Positions 1-5,610 of a DNA stretch of 5,677 nt are shown piece after piece. The position numbers and the translations under genes are program-made. Position 1 is the first letter of the stretch. Each line of letters starts with the position of its first letter. The DNA lies in contig CAMSGF010000063.1 of NCBI GenBank assembly GCA_947058225.1, positions 1 to 5,677 of the forward strand, read 5' to 3'. The notes below the pieces were generated by a model, which made no database searches, had not been told where the DNA came from, and worked only from the letters and a program-made list of their open reading frames with translations. This stretch comes from an uncultured Eubacteriaceae bacterium. Its GTDB lineage: Bacteria > Bacillota > Clostridia > Eubacteriales > Anaerofustaceae.

Positions 1-2
1 AA

Positions 3-617
3 TTATTGTTTTTTTGCAGTAAAAAACAGTGCGGAATTTAATATTTCAGCGTCAATTATTTTAAAGCCTGCTTCCTTTAAAAAGTTTTCCATTTCTCTTT
101 TGGAATATATTTTTACATCACCGTCAATGCTAAACGAAATAAATGTATTCATTATAAGTCTTATAAAAAATGATTTATAATAATCGCTTAATATCAAATG
201 TCCTCTCTTCTTTAATACCCTGAATATTTCTCTTACTACTCTATTTGGGTTTGGATAATGATGAAAGGAATCATTTACAAGTATTAAATCAAATTTTTCA
301 TCTTCATAAGGCAGATTTTCACTATCGCCTAATGTTAATGAAAGGTTTGCTTCATTCTTTAATTTTTCACCTGCTTTTTTTAACATATTTTCAGATATGT
401 CGATTCCGTAATAATTTTTATCAGGATATTTTTCCATAATATTTTTTAATATCTCTCCCGTTCCAAACCCCACATCCAAAACATTTGAAAACTTCAATTT
501 ATCCACTTTATTTAGGATATGTTTATACTGTTTTCTTGCGTGTTTCCCGTTTTTATCAAAGTCATAATTTCCAGCCTGCTTATCAAAGGCTTTTTTTGAA
601 AGTTCTTTTTTATCCAT
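3..617 (-). CDS. Class I SAM-dependent methyltransferase (Methyltransf_11/25 type)
   Basis: Predicted cytoplasmic methyltransferase of 204 residues, complete to a TAA at positions 3-5. Visible motifs: motif I VLDVGFGTG at residues 46-54 (SAM-binding glycine loop), the acidic residue after strand 2 in YYGIDIS (Asp73), GDSENLPY around residues 97-104 (adenine-side Asp98), and the post-strand-4 segment NDSFHHYPNP at 115-124. This is the usual order for the small-molecule Rossmann-fold methyltransferases. The start at 617 is chosen because MDKKELSKKAFDKQAGNYD looks like a typical family N-terminus. The frame stays open to an ATG at 695, but that start would overlap the upstream gene by 71 nt. Only a weak purine stretch precedes 617, and the start lies 7 nt after the upstream stop, so translational coupling is likely. 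The substrate cannot be read from the sequence; a small metabolite or drug-like compound is an inference from the PadR neighbour. Confidence 0.88.
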   Translation of the reverse strand: MDKKELSKKAFDKQAGNYDFDKNGKHARKQYKHILNKVDKLKFSNVLDVGFGTGEILKNIMEKYPDKNYYGIDISENMLKKAGEKLKNEANLSLTLGDSENLPYEDEKFDLILVNDSFHHYPNPNRVVREIFRVLKKRGHLILSDYYKSFFIRLIMNTFISFSIDGDVKIYSKREMENFLKEAGFKIIDAEILNSALFFTAKKQ

Positions 618-624
618 AATATCT

Positions 625-1089
625 TTAATATATATTAAGTTTCCCCTTGTATTCATTTGCCCTTTCAAGTAAAATTCCCTTTGCTCCCATTGCAAAAGCT
701 ATATCGCTGCTTTTTATGGCAAGCAGTTTCATTCCTTTCTTAAGTTCAAACGCTTTTAAAAACTCCTCTGTAAGCTTTATTTTCCCATCATATATATTTA
801 ACCACGTATAAATTTTATTTTTGTATTTTATAAGTTCCTTACTTTTTATTTCAAAATTTTTCAGTTTTGGTAAGTTTTCCAATATGCCATTTAATTTTGA
901 ATTTTCAAGCAAGTTTTTTGTCGTAACACAAAATCCCCCTGTTATCTTGCTGCTTTGGAATATAATAATCTTATCTTCATTTTCAATTTTGTAGTTTTTT
1001 AATGCTTCAGGTGGAAAATTTACGTATAAATCATCGTTTATAACAGAAAAGCCGTATACAAATTTCCCTCCTTTATTGAGCTGTGGCAT
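625..1089 (-). CDS. Small protein with two AbrB/SpoVT-like (swapped-hairpin) repeats
   Basis: Protein of 154 residues and first gene of the minus-strand operon. It appears to be an internal duplication. Residues 12-56 (YGFSVINDD, then a FPPEAL helix, an ENEDKIIIF strand and a GGF-VTT end) match in layout residues 93-139 (YTWLNIYDG, then LTEEFLKAF, KKGMKLLAI and the AFAMGAKG end). The pattern of hydrophobic strand, acidic turn, P/T-x-E-x-L helix and G/E-D/M-K-hydrophobic strand is that of AbrB/MazE/SpoVT domains. A linker of about 35 residues rich in K, L and N separates the copies. The start is well supported: an AAAGGAG site (1103-1097) lies 7 nt upstream of the ATG. Whether it binds DNA is unknown; such tandem proteins may instead bind a ligand or protein. 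I recognise the fold pattern but not an experimentally studied homologue. The four nucleotides TTTA after the ATG-distal stop region give no terminator, so it is co-transcribed with the methyltransferase. Confidence 0.75.
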   Translation of the reverse strand: MPQLNKGGKFVYGFSVINDDLYVNFPPEALKNYKIENEDKIIIFQSSKITGGFCVTTKNLLENSKLNGILENLPKLKNFEIKSKELIKYKNKIYTWLNIYDGKIKLTEEFLKAFELKKGMKLLAIKSSDIAFAMGAKGILLERANEYKGKLNIY

Positions 1090-1126
1090 AAAAATTCTCC
1101 TTTCATATTTATTTTTTAAAGAATAT

Positions 1127-1160
1127 ATGATAACATATCATTAAAATAGTTTATTATCAT
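1127..1160. repeat. Second dyad in the divergent intergenic region
   Basis: ATGATA (1127-1132) and TATCAT (1136-1141) form a tight dyad around ACA. A further TTATCAT at 1154-1160 is inverted relative to ATGATAA at 1127-1133. The elements lie in the leader of the minus-strand operon and upstream of the plus-strand gene, where its promoter must be. TAAAAT (1142-1147) and TATTAT (1152-1157) are possible plus-strand -10 boxes, but neither has a good -35. The dyads could be a secondary operator or chance in AT-rich DNA. Confidence 0.3.
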
Positions 1161-1196
1161 ACTACTTTATATATATAGTAGTATAAATATATACTA
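1159..1196. promoter_or_regulatory. Probable PadR operator, overlapping TACTA/TAGTA palindromes
   Basis: Two inverted repeats share a half-site. ATACTACT (1159-1166) pairs with AGTAGTAT (1177-1184) across 10 bp, and TAGTATA (1179-1185) pairs with TATACTA (1190-1196) across 4 bp. Together they cover the -10 and the -35/-10 spacer of the minus-strand promoter and lie directly upstream of the regulator gene. PadR-family proteins are dimeric winged-helix repressors, and some are reported to bind TACT/AGTA-type dyads, so repression of the operon plus autoregulation is the simplest reading. Binding itself is inference. Confidence 0.6.
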
Positions 1197-1203
1197 TTGT
1201 CAA
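1175..1203 (-). promoter_or_regulatory. Promoter of the AbrB-like/methyltransferase operon
   Basis: On the minus strand a perfect -35 TTGACA (1203-1198) is followed after exactly 17 bp by TACTAT (1180-1175), a 4/6 match to the -10 that keeps the key T, A and final T. Transcription would start near 1168 and give a leader of about 79 nt. The -35 overlaps the Shine-Dalgarno region of the divergent padR-type gene. Read directly from sequence; activity is inferred. Confidence 0.7.
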
Positions 1204-1213
1204 GGAGAAAATT

Positions 1214-1741
1214 ATGTTATCAAAACCTGCGACTGTTTTATTGGGAATTATATACGATAAACCCATAAACGCATACGAAATAATTAAAATGCTCGAATAT
1301 ATGAATGTGAAGTGGTGGTTTAATATCGCAGACTCGACAGTTTATGCAACACTTAAAACGCTTTGCAAAAAAAATTATATAGTGGGGAATATTGAAAAAA
1401 ACGGGAATATGCCTCAAAAGAAAGTCTATAACATTACAGATGAGGGAACAGGAAAGCTGAAAGAAACATTAAGAAAATCTATTTTAACATTTGATTATGA
1501 CACAAACGTATTTTCCATAGCGGCCTTTTTTATGAATATTCTTTCAAAGGACGAACAGATATCACTTTTAAATGAAAGGCTTGAAATTTTAAATAAATAT
1601 AAAGATGGGATAACATCGCAAATGTCGGTTAAATGGAAAAATGAAGTTTCTGATATACATATAGTCAATGTGGAAAAAATGAAAGCGTTGGTTGATGCAG
1701 AAATATTCGGAGCAAAAAAACTGTTAGAGTGTTTCAAATAA
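1214..1741 (+). CDS. PadR-family transcriptional regulator
   Basis: DNA-binding regulator of 175 residues. The N-terminal winged helix spans about residues 5-85: helix 1 PATVLLGIIYDKPINAYEI, the recognition-helix region DSTVYATLKTLCKKNYIV (40-57) and the wing KKVYNITDEG (69-78). These are hallmark positions of the PadR family (LLGIL...YEI, ...Y..L..L...G.I, Y.IT..G). Residues about 90-173 form a helical C-terminal part of the Vir_AS/PadR_C type that mediates dimerisation. The start is fixed by AAGGAG at 1202-1207, 6 nt before the ATG. The gene is divergent from the AbrB-like/methyltransferase operon, and the shared gap carries a palindromic operator over that operon's promoter. It is therefore most likely a ligand-responsive repressor of its neighbours. 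The inducer is unknown. No convincing terminator is seen after its stop. Confidence 0.93.
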   Translation: MLSKPATVLLGIIYDKPINAYEIIKMLEYMNVKWWFNIADSTVYATLKTLCKKNYIVGNIEKNGNMPQKKVYNITDEGTGKLKETLRKSILTFDYDTNVFSIAAFFMNILSKDEQISLLNERLEILNKYKDGITSQMSVKWKNEVSDIHIVNVEKMKALVDAEIFGAKKLLECFK

Positions 1742-1785
1742 TTGTTATCTTTATTTGTTATAAAATCTTACATAAAAACACTTTC

Positions 1786-1814
1786 TTTTCAAACAGCATT
1801 TTTTATGGTATAAT
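1786..1814 (+). promoter_or_regulatory. Extended -10 promoter for the symporter gene
   Basis: TTTTCA (1786-1791, 4/6 to the -35 consensus) is followed after 17 bp by a perfect TATAAT (1809-1814) preceded by TG at 1806-1807 (extended -10). The predicted start is near 1821, leaving a leader of about 165 nt before the ATG at 1987. Confidence 0.65.
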
Positions 1815-1820
1815 AAAAAG

Positions 1821-1986
1821 GCAATTAAATAGAGAGATAGTATTTTTTTTATGTCTTAATACATTTTAAGTATATTAAAAACTTTTTATCTACAATATTT
1901 ATCATAGGTATTTTATTTATTAATTTAATATTTTTTTACCACTTTATGATTTAATTTATCAAAAAATATTTTAAGGAGGAGATTTT
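1821..1986 (+). other. AT-rich leader of the symporter mRNA
   Basis: This leader of about 165 nt has no ORF and no riboswitch class that I recognise. The only structure seen is an AT-only inverted repeat, AATATTTTTT (1927-1936) with AAAAAATATT (1961-1970). It ends 2 nt before the strong AAGGAGG ribosome-binding site (1973-1979, 7 nt from the ATG). A temperature- or translation-sensitive role is conceivable, but the stem is weak and may be chance. Confidence 0.3.
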
Positions 1987-3528
1987 ATGAGTACATCAGC
2001 TATTTTAATGTTAATTGTAATAATTGCCTATTTAGGCATTGTACTGTTGATAGGATTTCACTTTGCAAAGAAAAATGAATCTGCATCAGATTTTTATCTT
2101 GGAGGAAGAAAGCTTGGACCGTTTGTCACTGCGATGAGCGCGGAAGCTTCGGATATGTCGAGTTATCTTTTAATGGGACTTCCGGGTCTTGCATATCTTT
2201 CAGGCGTTGCAGATGTTGGATGGACAGTTATAGGACTTGCTGTGGGTACATATCTAAACTGGCTTTTTACGGCTAAAAGATTAAGAAGATACACCCACAT
2301 AACAGGCTCTTTTACACTGCCACAGTTTTTTTCAAAAAGATTTCGTGACAGTAAAAATATATTGGCGGCTATTTCTGCTCTTATCATAATCGTATTCTTT
2401 ATTCCGTACACAGCATCGGGATTTGCAGGATGCGGAAAGCTGTTTTCTTCACTGTTTGGAATAAATTATGTCACTGCAATGATAATTTCTGCGGTAGTTA
2501 TAGTCGGTTATACCGCAGCGGGAGGATTTTTGGCAGCATCAACAACTGACTTTGTTCAAAGCATAATAATGACTATTTCGATTCTTTTTGTTCTTATTTT
2601 TTCAACAATTTCAGCAGGAGGAATGGGAGCAGTTGTAGAAAATGCAAAAGCACTTCCGGGCTTTTTCTCGTTTACGAATACATATGTGGAATCGTCAGCA
2701 TCGAGTGCACCTTATACATTCCTTCAGATAATAACGACTCTTTCATGGGGACTTGGATATTTCGGGATGCCTCATATACTTCTTCGTTTTATGGCCATTG
2801 AAGATGAAAACAAGTTAAAATTATCAAGAAGGGTTGCATCTGTTTGGGTTGTTATAGCTATGGCTGTCGCAGTGCTAATCGGTATTGTCGGAAGAACCTT
2901 AACAAGCACAGGTATTATAGGTCAATTAGCAGGCAGTGATACTGAAACAATAATCATTCATATTGCAAGTTTTCTTTCAACGCATGGAATATTCCCGGCT
3001 CTTATGGCAGGTCTTATCCTTGCAGGAATTTTGGCAAGCACAATGTCAACTGCAGATTCACAGCTTCTTGCAGCCTCTTCAAGTGTTTCTGAAAATTTAT
3101 TACAGGAAACTTTTCATTTTAAATTATCAGAAAAACAAAGTATGTTTGCAGCGAGGGCGACTGTTGTAATAATAGCAATTTTAGGAATTATCATTGCAAG
3201 AAACCCAGACAGTTCAGTATTTGGAATCGTGTCATTTGCCTGGGCAGGCTTTGGTGCAAGTTTCGGACCTATTATGATATGTTCACTGTTTTGGAAGAGA
3301 ACGACGCTTCAAGGAGCGGTATGCGGTATGGTAGCAGGCGGAGTTATGGTATTTGTTTGGAAATACTTGATTAAGCCTATGGGCGGTGTGTTTGGAATTT
3401 ATGAATTACTACCTGCGTTTTTGGTCGGAATCGGAGTAATCTTTATCGTAAGCCTGCTTACAAAAGAACCTTCAGATGAAATTATAAAAGAATTTGAAAC
3501 TGCTAGGTCAGATAAAGAATTAGCGTAA
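1987..3528 (+). CDS. putP: Sodium:solute symporter, PutP-like (Na+/proline)
   Basis: Integral membrane secondary transporter of 513 residues, close to the roughly 500-residue length of PutP and rich in hydrophobic segments (about 13 predicted). Family landmarks of SSS/SLC5 transporters are present. AEASDMSSYLLMGLPGLAYLSG starts at residue 52; its Asp56 and Ser58 line up with the Na+/substrate residues D55 and S57 of E. coli PutP. GGFLAASTTDFVQ lies at 179-191, WGLGYFGMPHILLRFMA at 254-270, and MSTADSQLLAASS at 353-365. Ser354/Thr355 in the last motif correspond to Na+-site residues S340/T341 in E. coli. FAWAGFGASFGP (417-428) and the YELLPAF C-terminal region also match PutP. It imports a substrate, most likely proline, with Na+. 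SSS substrate range is hard to read from sequence, so proline is probable rather than certain. It is monocistronic, with its own promoter, a strong Shine-Dalgarno site and an intrinsic terminator 14 nt downstream. Confidence 0.88.
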   Translation: MSTSAILMLIVIIAYLGIVLLIGFHFAKKNESASDFYLGGRKLGPFVTAMSAEASDMSSYLLMGLPGLAYLSGVADVGWTVIGLAVGTYLNWLFTAKRLRRYTHITGSFTLPQFFSKRFRDSKNILAAISALIIIVFFIPYTASGFAGCGKLFSSLFGINYVTAMIISAVVIVGYTAAGGFLAASTTDFVQSIIMTISILFVLIFSTISAGGMGAVVENAKALPGFFSFTNTYVESSASSAPYTFLQIITTLSWGLGYFGMPHILLRFMAIEDENKLKLSRRVASVWVVIAMAVAVLIGIVGRTLTSTGIIGQLAGSDTETIIIHIASFLSTHGIFPALMAGLILAGILASTMSTADSQLLAASSSVSENLLQETFHFKLSEKQSMFAARATVVIIAILGIIIARNPDSSVFGIVSFAWAGFGASFGPIMICSLFWKRTTLQGAVCGMVAGGVMVFVWKYLIKPMGGVFGIYELLPAFLVGIGVIFIVSLLTKEPSDEIIKEFETARSDKELA

Positions 3529-3541
3529 AATAAATTGAAGT

Positions 3542-3567
3542 AAAAACGGTCTTTTGGCCGTTTTTTT
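3542..3567 (+). terminator. Intrinsic terminator of the symporter gene
   Basis: A 10-bp stem pairs 3542-3551 (AAAAACGGTC) with 3556-3565 (GGCCGTTTTT), with one G-U pair and a TTTT loop. It runs into a seven-T tract at 3561-3567. It lies 14 nt after the stop codon. Confidence 0.9.
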
Positions 3568-3600
3568 GTTTGATTGATAAAAAAGCAATGTAATGTATAA

Positions 3601-3739
3601 GTATTTTTAAGTTTGAATTATCTTAAATTGATAGGTTTGGTGCGACGATAGGTAAAGCCACTATGTTTGATTAATAAAAAAATATGTATGAGGATAAGCT
3701 GTGAGGCGGCGGGTTCATTATAATGAAATTTAAAAATAC
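3601..3739. repeat. 139-bp inverted-repeat-bounded element (structured RNA or MITE-like)
   Basis: GTATTTTTAAGTTT (3601-3614) is complementary to AAATTTAAAAATAC (3726-3739) over 14 positions, with one G-U wobble if transcribed from the plus strand. After a small internal loop the pairing resumes with ATTAT (3617-3621) and ATAAT (3720-3724), giving about 19 bp in all. The enclosed stretch of about 98 nt differs from its AT-rich surroundings. It holds a purine- and G-rich core with a possible ATAG/CTAT hairpin at 3648-3664 region and a GCTG/CGGC hairpin near 3698-3711, plus a perfect 14-bp palindrome TTCATTATAATGAA at 3714-3727. No ORF of note lies inside. A weak promoter-like pair precedes it (TTGATA 3574-3579, 16 bp, TATAAG 3596-3601), but it would start inside the first arm. 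It matches no RNA family that I recognise, and no target-site duplication is visible. Confidence 0.5.
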
Positions 3740-3771
3740 CTTTCAAAACCAATTAATTTGTGTTTTTATAT

Positions 3772-3892
3772 TAACTTTTAAAATATTTGCTTTGTTTAAC
3801 ACATCGAATATTAACTTTTTAAATAACTGACACAATATTTTGATTTTTAAAAAAAGATATTATATAATGAAAAATAATCATTTTAAAAGTTA
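3772..3892. repeat. Three copies of a 13-bp AT-rich motif around a promoter
   Basis: TAACTTTTAAAAT at 3772-3784 recurs as TAACTTTTTAAAT at 3812-3824 (12/13, spaced 40 bp), and as a perfect inverted copy ATTTTAAAAGTTA at 3880-3892. The first two lie upstream of the promoter at 3840-3868 and the third just past its predicted start. The spacing would suit a regulator binding the same face of the helix, but the motif is low in complexity and chance cannot be excluded. Confidence 0.35.
3840..3868 (+). promoter_or_regulatory. Promoter of the CHAP/LRR surface-protein gene
   Basis: TTGATT (3840-3845, 4/6) and a perfect TATAAT (3863-3868) are separated by 17 bp. The predicted start is near 3875. No better promoter is seen closer to the gene. 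Confidence 0.65.
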
Positions 3893-4014
3893 TAATAAAT
3901 CGCATATTTTTGGAATTTATCCTACTTGATGTAAATACATAATAATATTCATACCTTAAGATAATTTAATTAACTCTATGCGAATACAAAGACTTTTATA
4001 AAAAGGAGGCATTT
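3875..4014 (+). other. 140-nt leader of the CHAP/LRR gene
   Basis: The leader is AT-rich and contains a 7-bp inverted repeat, TCGCATA (3900-3906) with TATGCGA (3977-3983), that would enclose about 70 nt. No known riboswitch core is recognisable. It ends in the ribosome-binding site AAGGAGG (4003-4009), 5 nt before the ATG. Confidence 0.3.
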
Positions 4015-5223
4015 ATGTATTTCAAAAAGAAATTAAAAAAAACATACAAAAAAAAGGTATTCACATTTTTGCTGTCAATATTGATGTTGCTATCTTTTAC
4101 AACACCTTCATTTGCAGCTACCAGTGATGTAGACACAGGCGATGAGGAAATAATAACATTTTATGATACTCCAATCGATACAGACATTCAACAAGAGGAT
4201 GAGCTTCAACTTGTTACAGAATTGGACAAAGAATCAACAAAGTCACTTTCGGGCATTATACCTGATATAGATGTTAAGCAAAATGAAAAAAAACAAGTAG
4301 TTGCAATAAAAGACAATAAAGCAGCTACTTATCCAACATATCAAGAGGCTTATGATCGTATGACGGCTCTTCAGTCTAAATATCCCGAAGGTATGAAATT
4401 TACAAATCACACACCATATGGAAACGGAACGGAATATCGCTGGCACGGAGGTCCAATAGGAGGGGTAAATATTGTCGCCGTAGGATGCGCGGCATTTGCA
4501 TTTGAATTAAGCGATGCAGCCTTTGGAAATCTTCCTAACAGAGCATTAATTAAATTTTCGTATGAAGATGTAAAAGTTGGCGATATTTTACGGGTTAATG
4601 GTAATAGCCATGTCGTAATAGTGTTGCAGGTTACTTCAGGTGGGCTAATAATCGCTGAGGCTAATTATAATGGAACTGTTCATTGGGGAAGAGCAATGAG
4701 TATATCAGAAGTAGAAAGAGCAAATATGCTAATCACACGTTATCCTGTTGGTTATTCGGAAGAAAAAAATGCTGATGAAGAAACTGCAAATGGAAATGAA
4801 GGTAATCTCAAATGGTCATTGACCAATGGTGGTGTTCTTACTATTTCAGGAACCGGTGCTATTTCAAACTATACAACTTCTAATCTCCCATCATGGAGTG
4901 CACATAAGGATAAAATCAATACAGTTGTCATTAAAGATGGTATAAATAATATTGGAGATTATGCTTTTTACGGACTTTCCAATTTATTGAGCGTATATAT
5001 TCCTAATGGAGTAAAGACTATTGGAAGTGGTGCTTTTCAAAATACAAAATTGGTTTCTGTAACTATTCCAAGCACAGTTACAAGCATTGGTAATAACGCT
5101 TTTTATAATTGTACTTCACTGGTTTCAGCATCAGTTTTTGAAGGTTTGGAAACTATTGGTAATTACGCTTTTCGTGCTTGCACATCCCTTCAATATATTG
5201 ATTTTCCGGCAGCGGAGCAATAG
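4015..5223 (+). CDS. Secreted CHAP-like hydrolase with BspA-type LRR repeats, C-terminus lost
   Basis: Encodes 402 residues. The N-terminus has lysine-rich positions 4-14, a hydrophobic core (15-30) and PSFAAT, a signal peptidase I site probably after Ala34. A charged, acidic linker of about 70 residues follows. Residues about 108-245 resemble a CHAP/NlpC-like papain-fold amidase or peptidase: Cys158 in GCAAFAFELSDAAFG, His199 in GNSHVVIVLQV and Glu215/Asn217 in EANYNG form a plausible catalytic set. Residues 265-300 (LKWSLTNGGVLTISGTG...) are the usual cap before LRR_5 repeats, and repeats follow from about 304. A secreted, surface-acting protein is expected; cell-wall peptide cleavage and adhesion are inferences from the families. 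The frame ends abruptly in the fifth repeat (IDFPAAEQ, stop at 5221-5223), where sequence on the other strand becomes tenA. No anchor domain, sorting signal or choline-binding repeat is present, although such proteins are often longer. The native C-terminus is therefore missing. Strong ribosome-binding site at 4003-4009. Confidence 0.85.
   Translation: MYFKKKLKKTYKKKVFTFLLSILMLLSFTTPSFAATSDVDTGDEEIITFYDTPIDTDIQQEDELQLVTELDKESTKSLSGIIPDIDVKQNEKKQVVAIKDNKAATYPTYQEAYDRMTALQSKYPEGMKFTNHTPYGNGTEYRWHGGPIGGVNIVAVGCAAFAFELSDAAFGNLPNRALIKFSYEDVKVGDILRVNGNSHVVIVLQVTSGGLIIAEANYNGTVHWGRAMSISEVERANMLITRYPVGYSEEKNADEETANGNEGNLKWSLTNGGVLTISGTGAISNYTTSNLPSWSAHKDKINTVVIKDGINNIGDYAFYGLSNLLSVYIPNGVKTIGSGAFQNTKLVSVTIPSTVTSIGNNAFYNCTSLVSASVFEGLETIGNYAFRACTSLQYIDFPAAEQ
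4924..5208 (+). repeat. LRR_5 (BspA-like) coding repeats
   Basis: Four consecutive units: 4924-4992, 4993-5058, 5059-5127 and 5128-5196. They encode 23-, 22-, 23- and 23-residue repeats with the signature IGxxAFxxxxxL followed by V-x-IP-x-x-V. A fifth unit begins (IDFP, 5197-5208) and breaks off. Units 3 and 4 are similar at DNA level too (attggtaa-taacgcttt against attggtaattacgctttt), which suggests recent duplication. Confidence 0.8.
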
Positions 5224-5527
5224 ACTCGATATCATCGTCCGTCATACCGAACCGTTCCAGATACTTCAGCCGTACCGCAGATTCCGTATCCGTAACGAAA
5301 CTCAACACGGAATAATAAAGCTGGATCTCCCGCAGTGATTTGGCATGATAGATCTCTTTCCCGTAAACTCGTGCATAATGCTTCAGGTAAATGCTGTCCT
5401 GAATCATATAATCTTTAAAGCATTCAAAGGGCAACGTTCCTTCTTTCATCTCCTGCACAAACGGCGTAGCCATGCATTTGTCCCAGATGGGGATATTCTT
5501 TTCCAGTACCTCTTTCATAAATGACAT
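5153..5527 (-). CDS. tenA: TenA/thiaminase II, N-terminal half only
   Basis: The start at 5527 is chosen because MSFMKEVLEKNIPIWDKCM is a typical TenA N-terminus and AGGAG (5542-5538) lies 10 nt upstream; the frame stays open further upstream but through the terminator. Residues 1-110 match the TenA/THI-4 family, all-helical enzymes that hydrolyse aminopyrimidine products of thiamin breakdown to HMP. Visible landmarks are PF-QEM--GTLP--CFKDYMIQDSIYL, with Asp44 and Tyr47 at the same numbers as the substrate-binding residues of Bacillus subtilis TenA. The true gene part ends near 5198 (PLPENQ). The remaining 14 residues to the TAG at 5153-5155 are antisense LRR sequence. The catalytic Cys (Cys135 in B. 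subtilis) and the C-terminal Glu (205) lie in the missing half, so this fragment should be inactive as a thiaminase. Higher G+C than the genes to its left. The TPP riboswitch upstream supports the identity. Confidence 0.85.
   Translation of the reverse strand: MSFMKEVLEKNIPIWDKCMATPFVQEMKEGTLPFECFKDYMIQDSIYLKHYARVYGKEIYHAKSLREIQLYYSVLSFVTDTESAVRLKYLERFGMTDDDIESIAPLPENQYIEGMCKHEKRNYQ
5198..5215. other. Junction between two truncated genes
   Basis: Up to about 5208 the plus strand still reads as LRR (TSLQYIDFP). From about 5198 rightwards the minus strand reads as TenA (IAPLPENQ). About 11 nt fit both genes, so the join is microhomology-like. Hand counts give 39/120 G+C at 5041-5160 and 83/180 at 5221-5400. 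Neither gene recovers beyond the join. Confidence 0.75.
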
Positions 5528-5575
5528 AATTTGTTTTCTCCTATGACTGTTCCGATTCCCCATGCCCCAGAGGGT

Positions 5576-5610
5576 AAAAAAAGAGAGCTTCCAAATCAAT
5601 CGGAAGCTCT
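5576..5610 (-). terminator. Intrinsic terminator of the tenA TPP riboswitch
   Basis: On the minus strand a perfect 9-bp stem AGAGCTTCC (5610-5602) pairs with GGAAGCTCT (5592-5584) across a 9-nt loop. It is followed by C and seven U (5582-5576). It sits between the aptamer and the tenA ribosome-binding site, so it is a conditional attenuator. Confidence 0.88.

Noticed and set aside
618..695. Longer methyltransferase start at 695
   Set aside because: It would overlap the AbrB-like gene by 71 nt, and the added 26 residues do not look like a methyltransferase N-terminus. The start at 617 follows the upstream stop by 7 nt.
1495..1737. Antisense ORF within the PadR-family gene
   Set aside because: It lies wholly inside a well-supported gene, has no ribosome-binding site and no recognisable domain. 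The same holds for the other antisense or out-of-frame ORFs at 245-439, 2163-2411, 2963-3169 and 4243-4446.
1799..1819. Hairpin TTTTTAT/ATAAAAA as a terminator for the PadR gene
   Set aside because: The stem is AT-only, has no following T tract and overlaps a perfect extended -10 promoter, so it is better explained as part of the promoter.
3636..3712. c-di-GMP-I, lysine or cobalamin riboswitch
   Set aside because: Short look-alikes occur (AAAGCCA, GGTGCGAC, GCCACTATG), but the other conserved blocks and stems of each class are missing.
5087..5338. Plus-strand ORF of 83 codons
   Set aside because: It is out of frame with the LRR gene, antisense to tenA and spans the junction. Its translation resembles no protein family.
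5528..5599. Longer tenA start at 5599
   Set aside because: The added 24 residues would be encoded by the riboswitch terminator stem and T tract. The ATG at 5527 has a ribosome-binding site and the family N-terminus.
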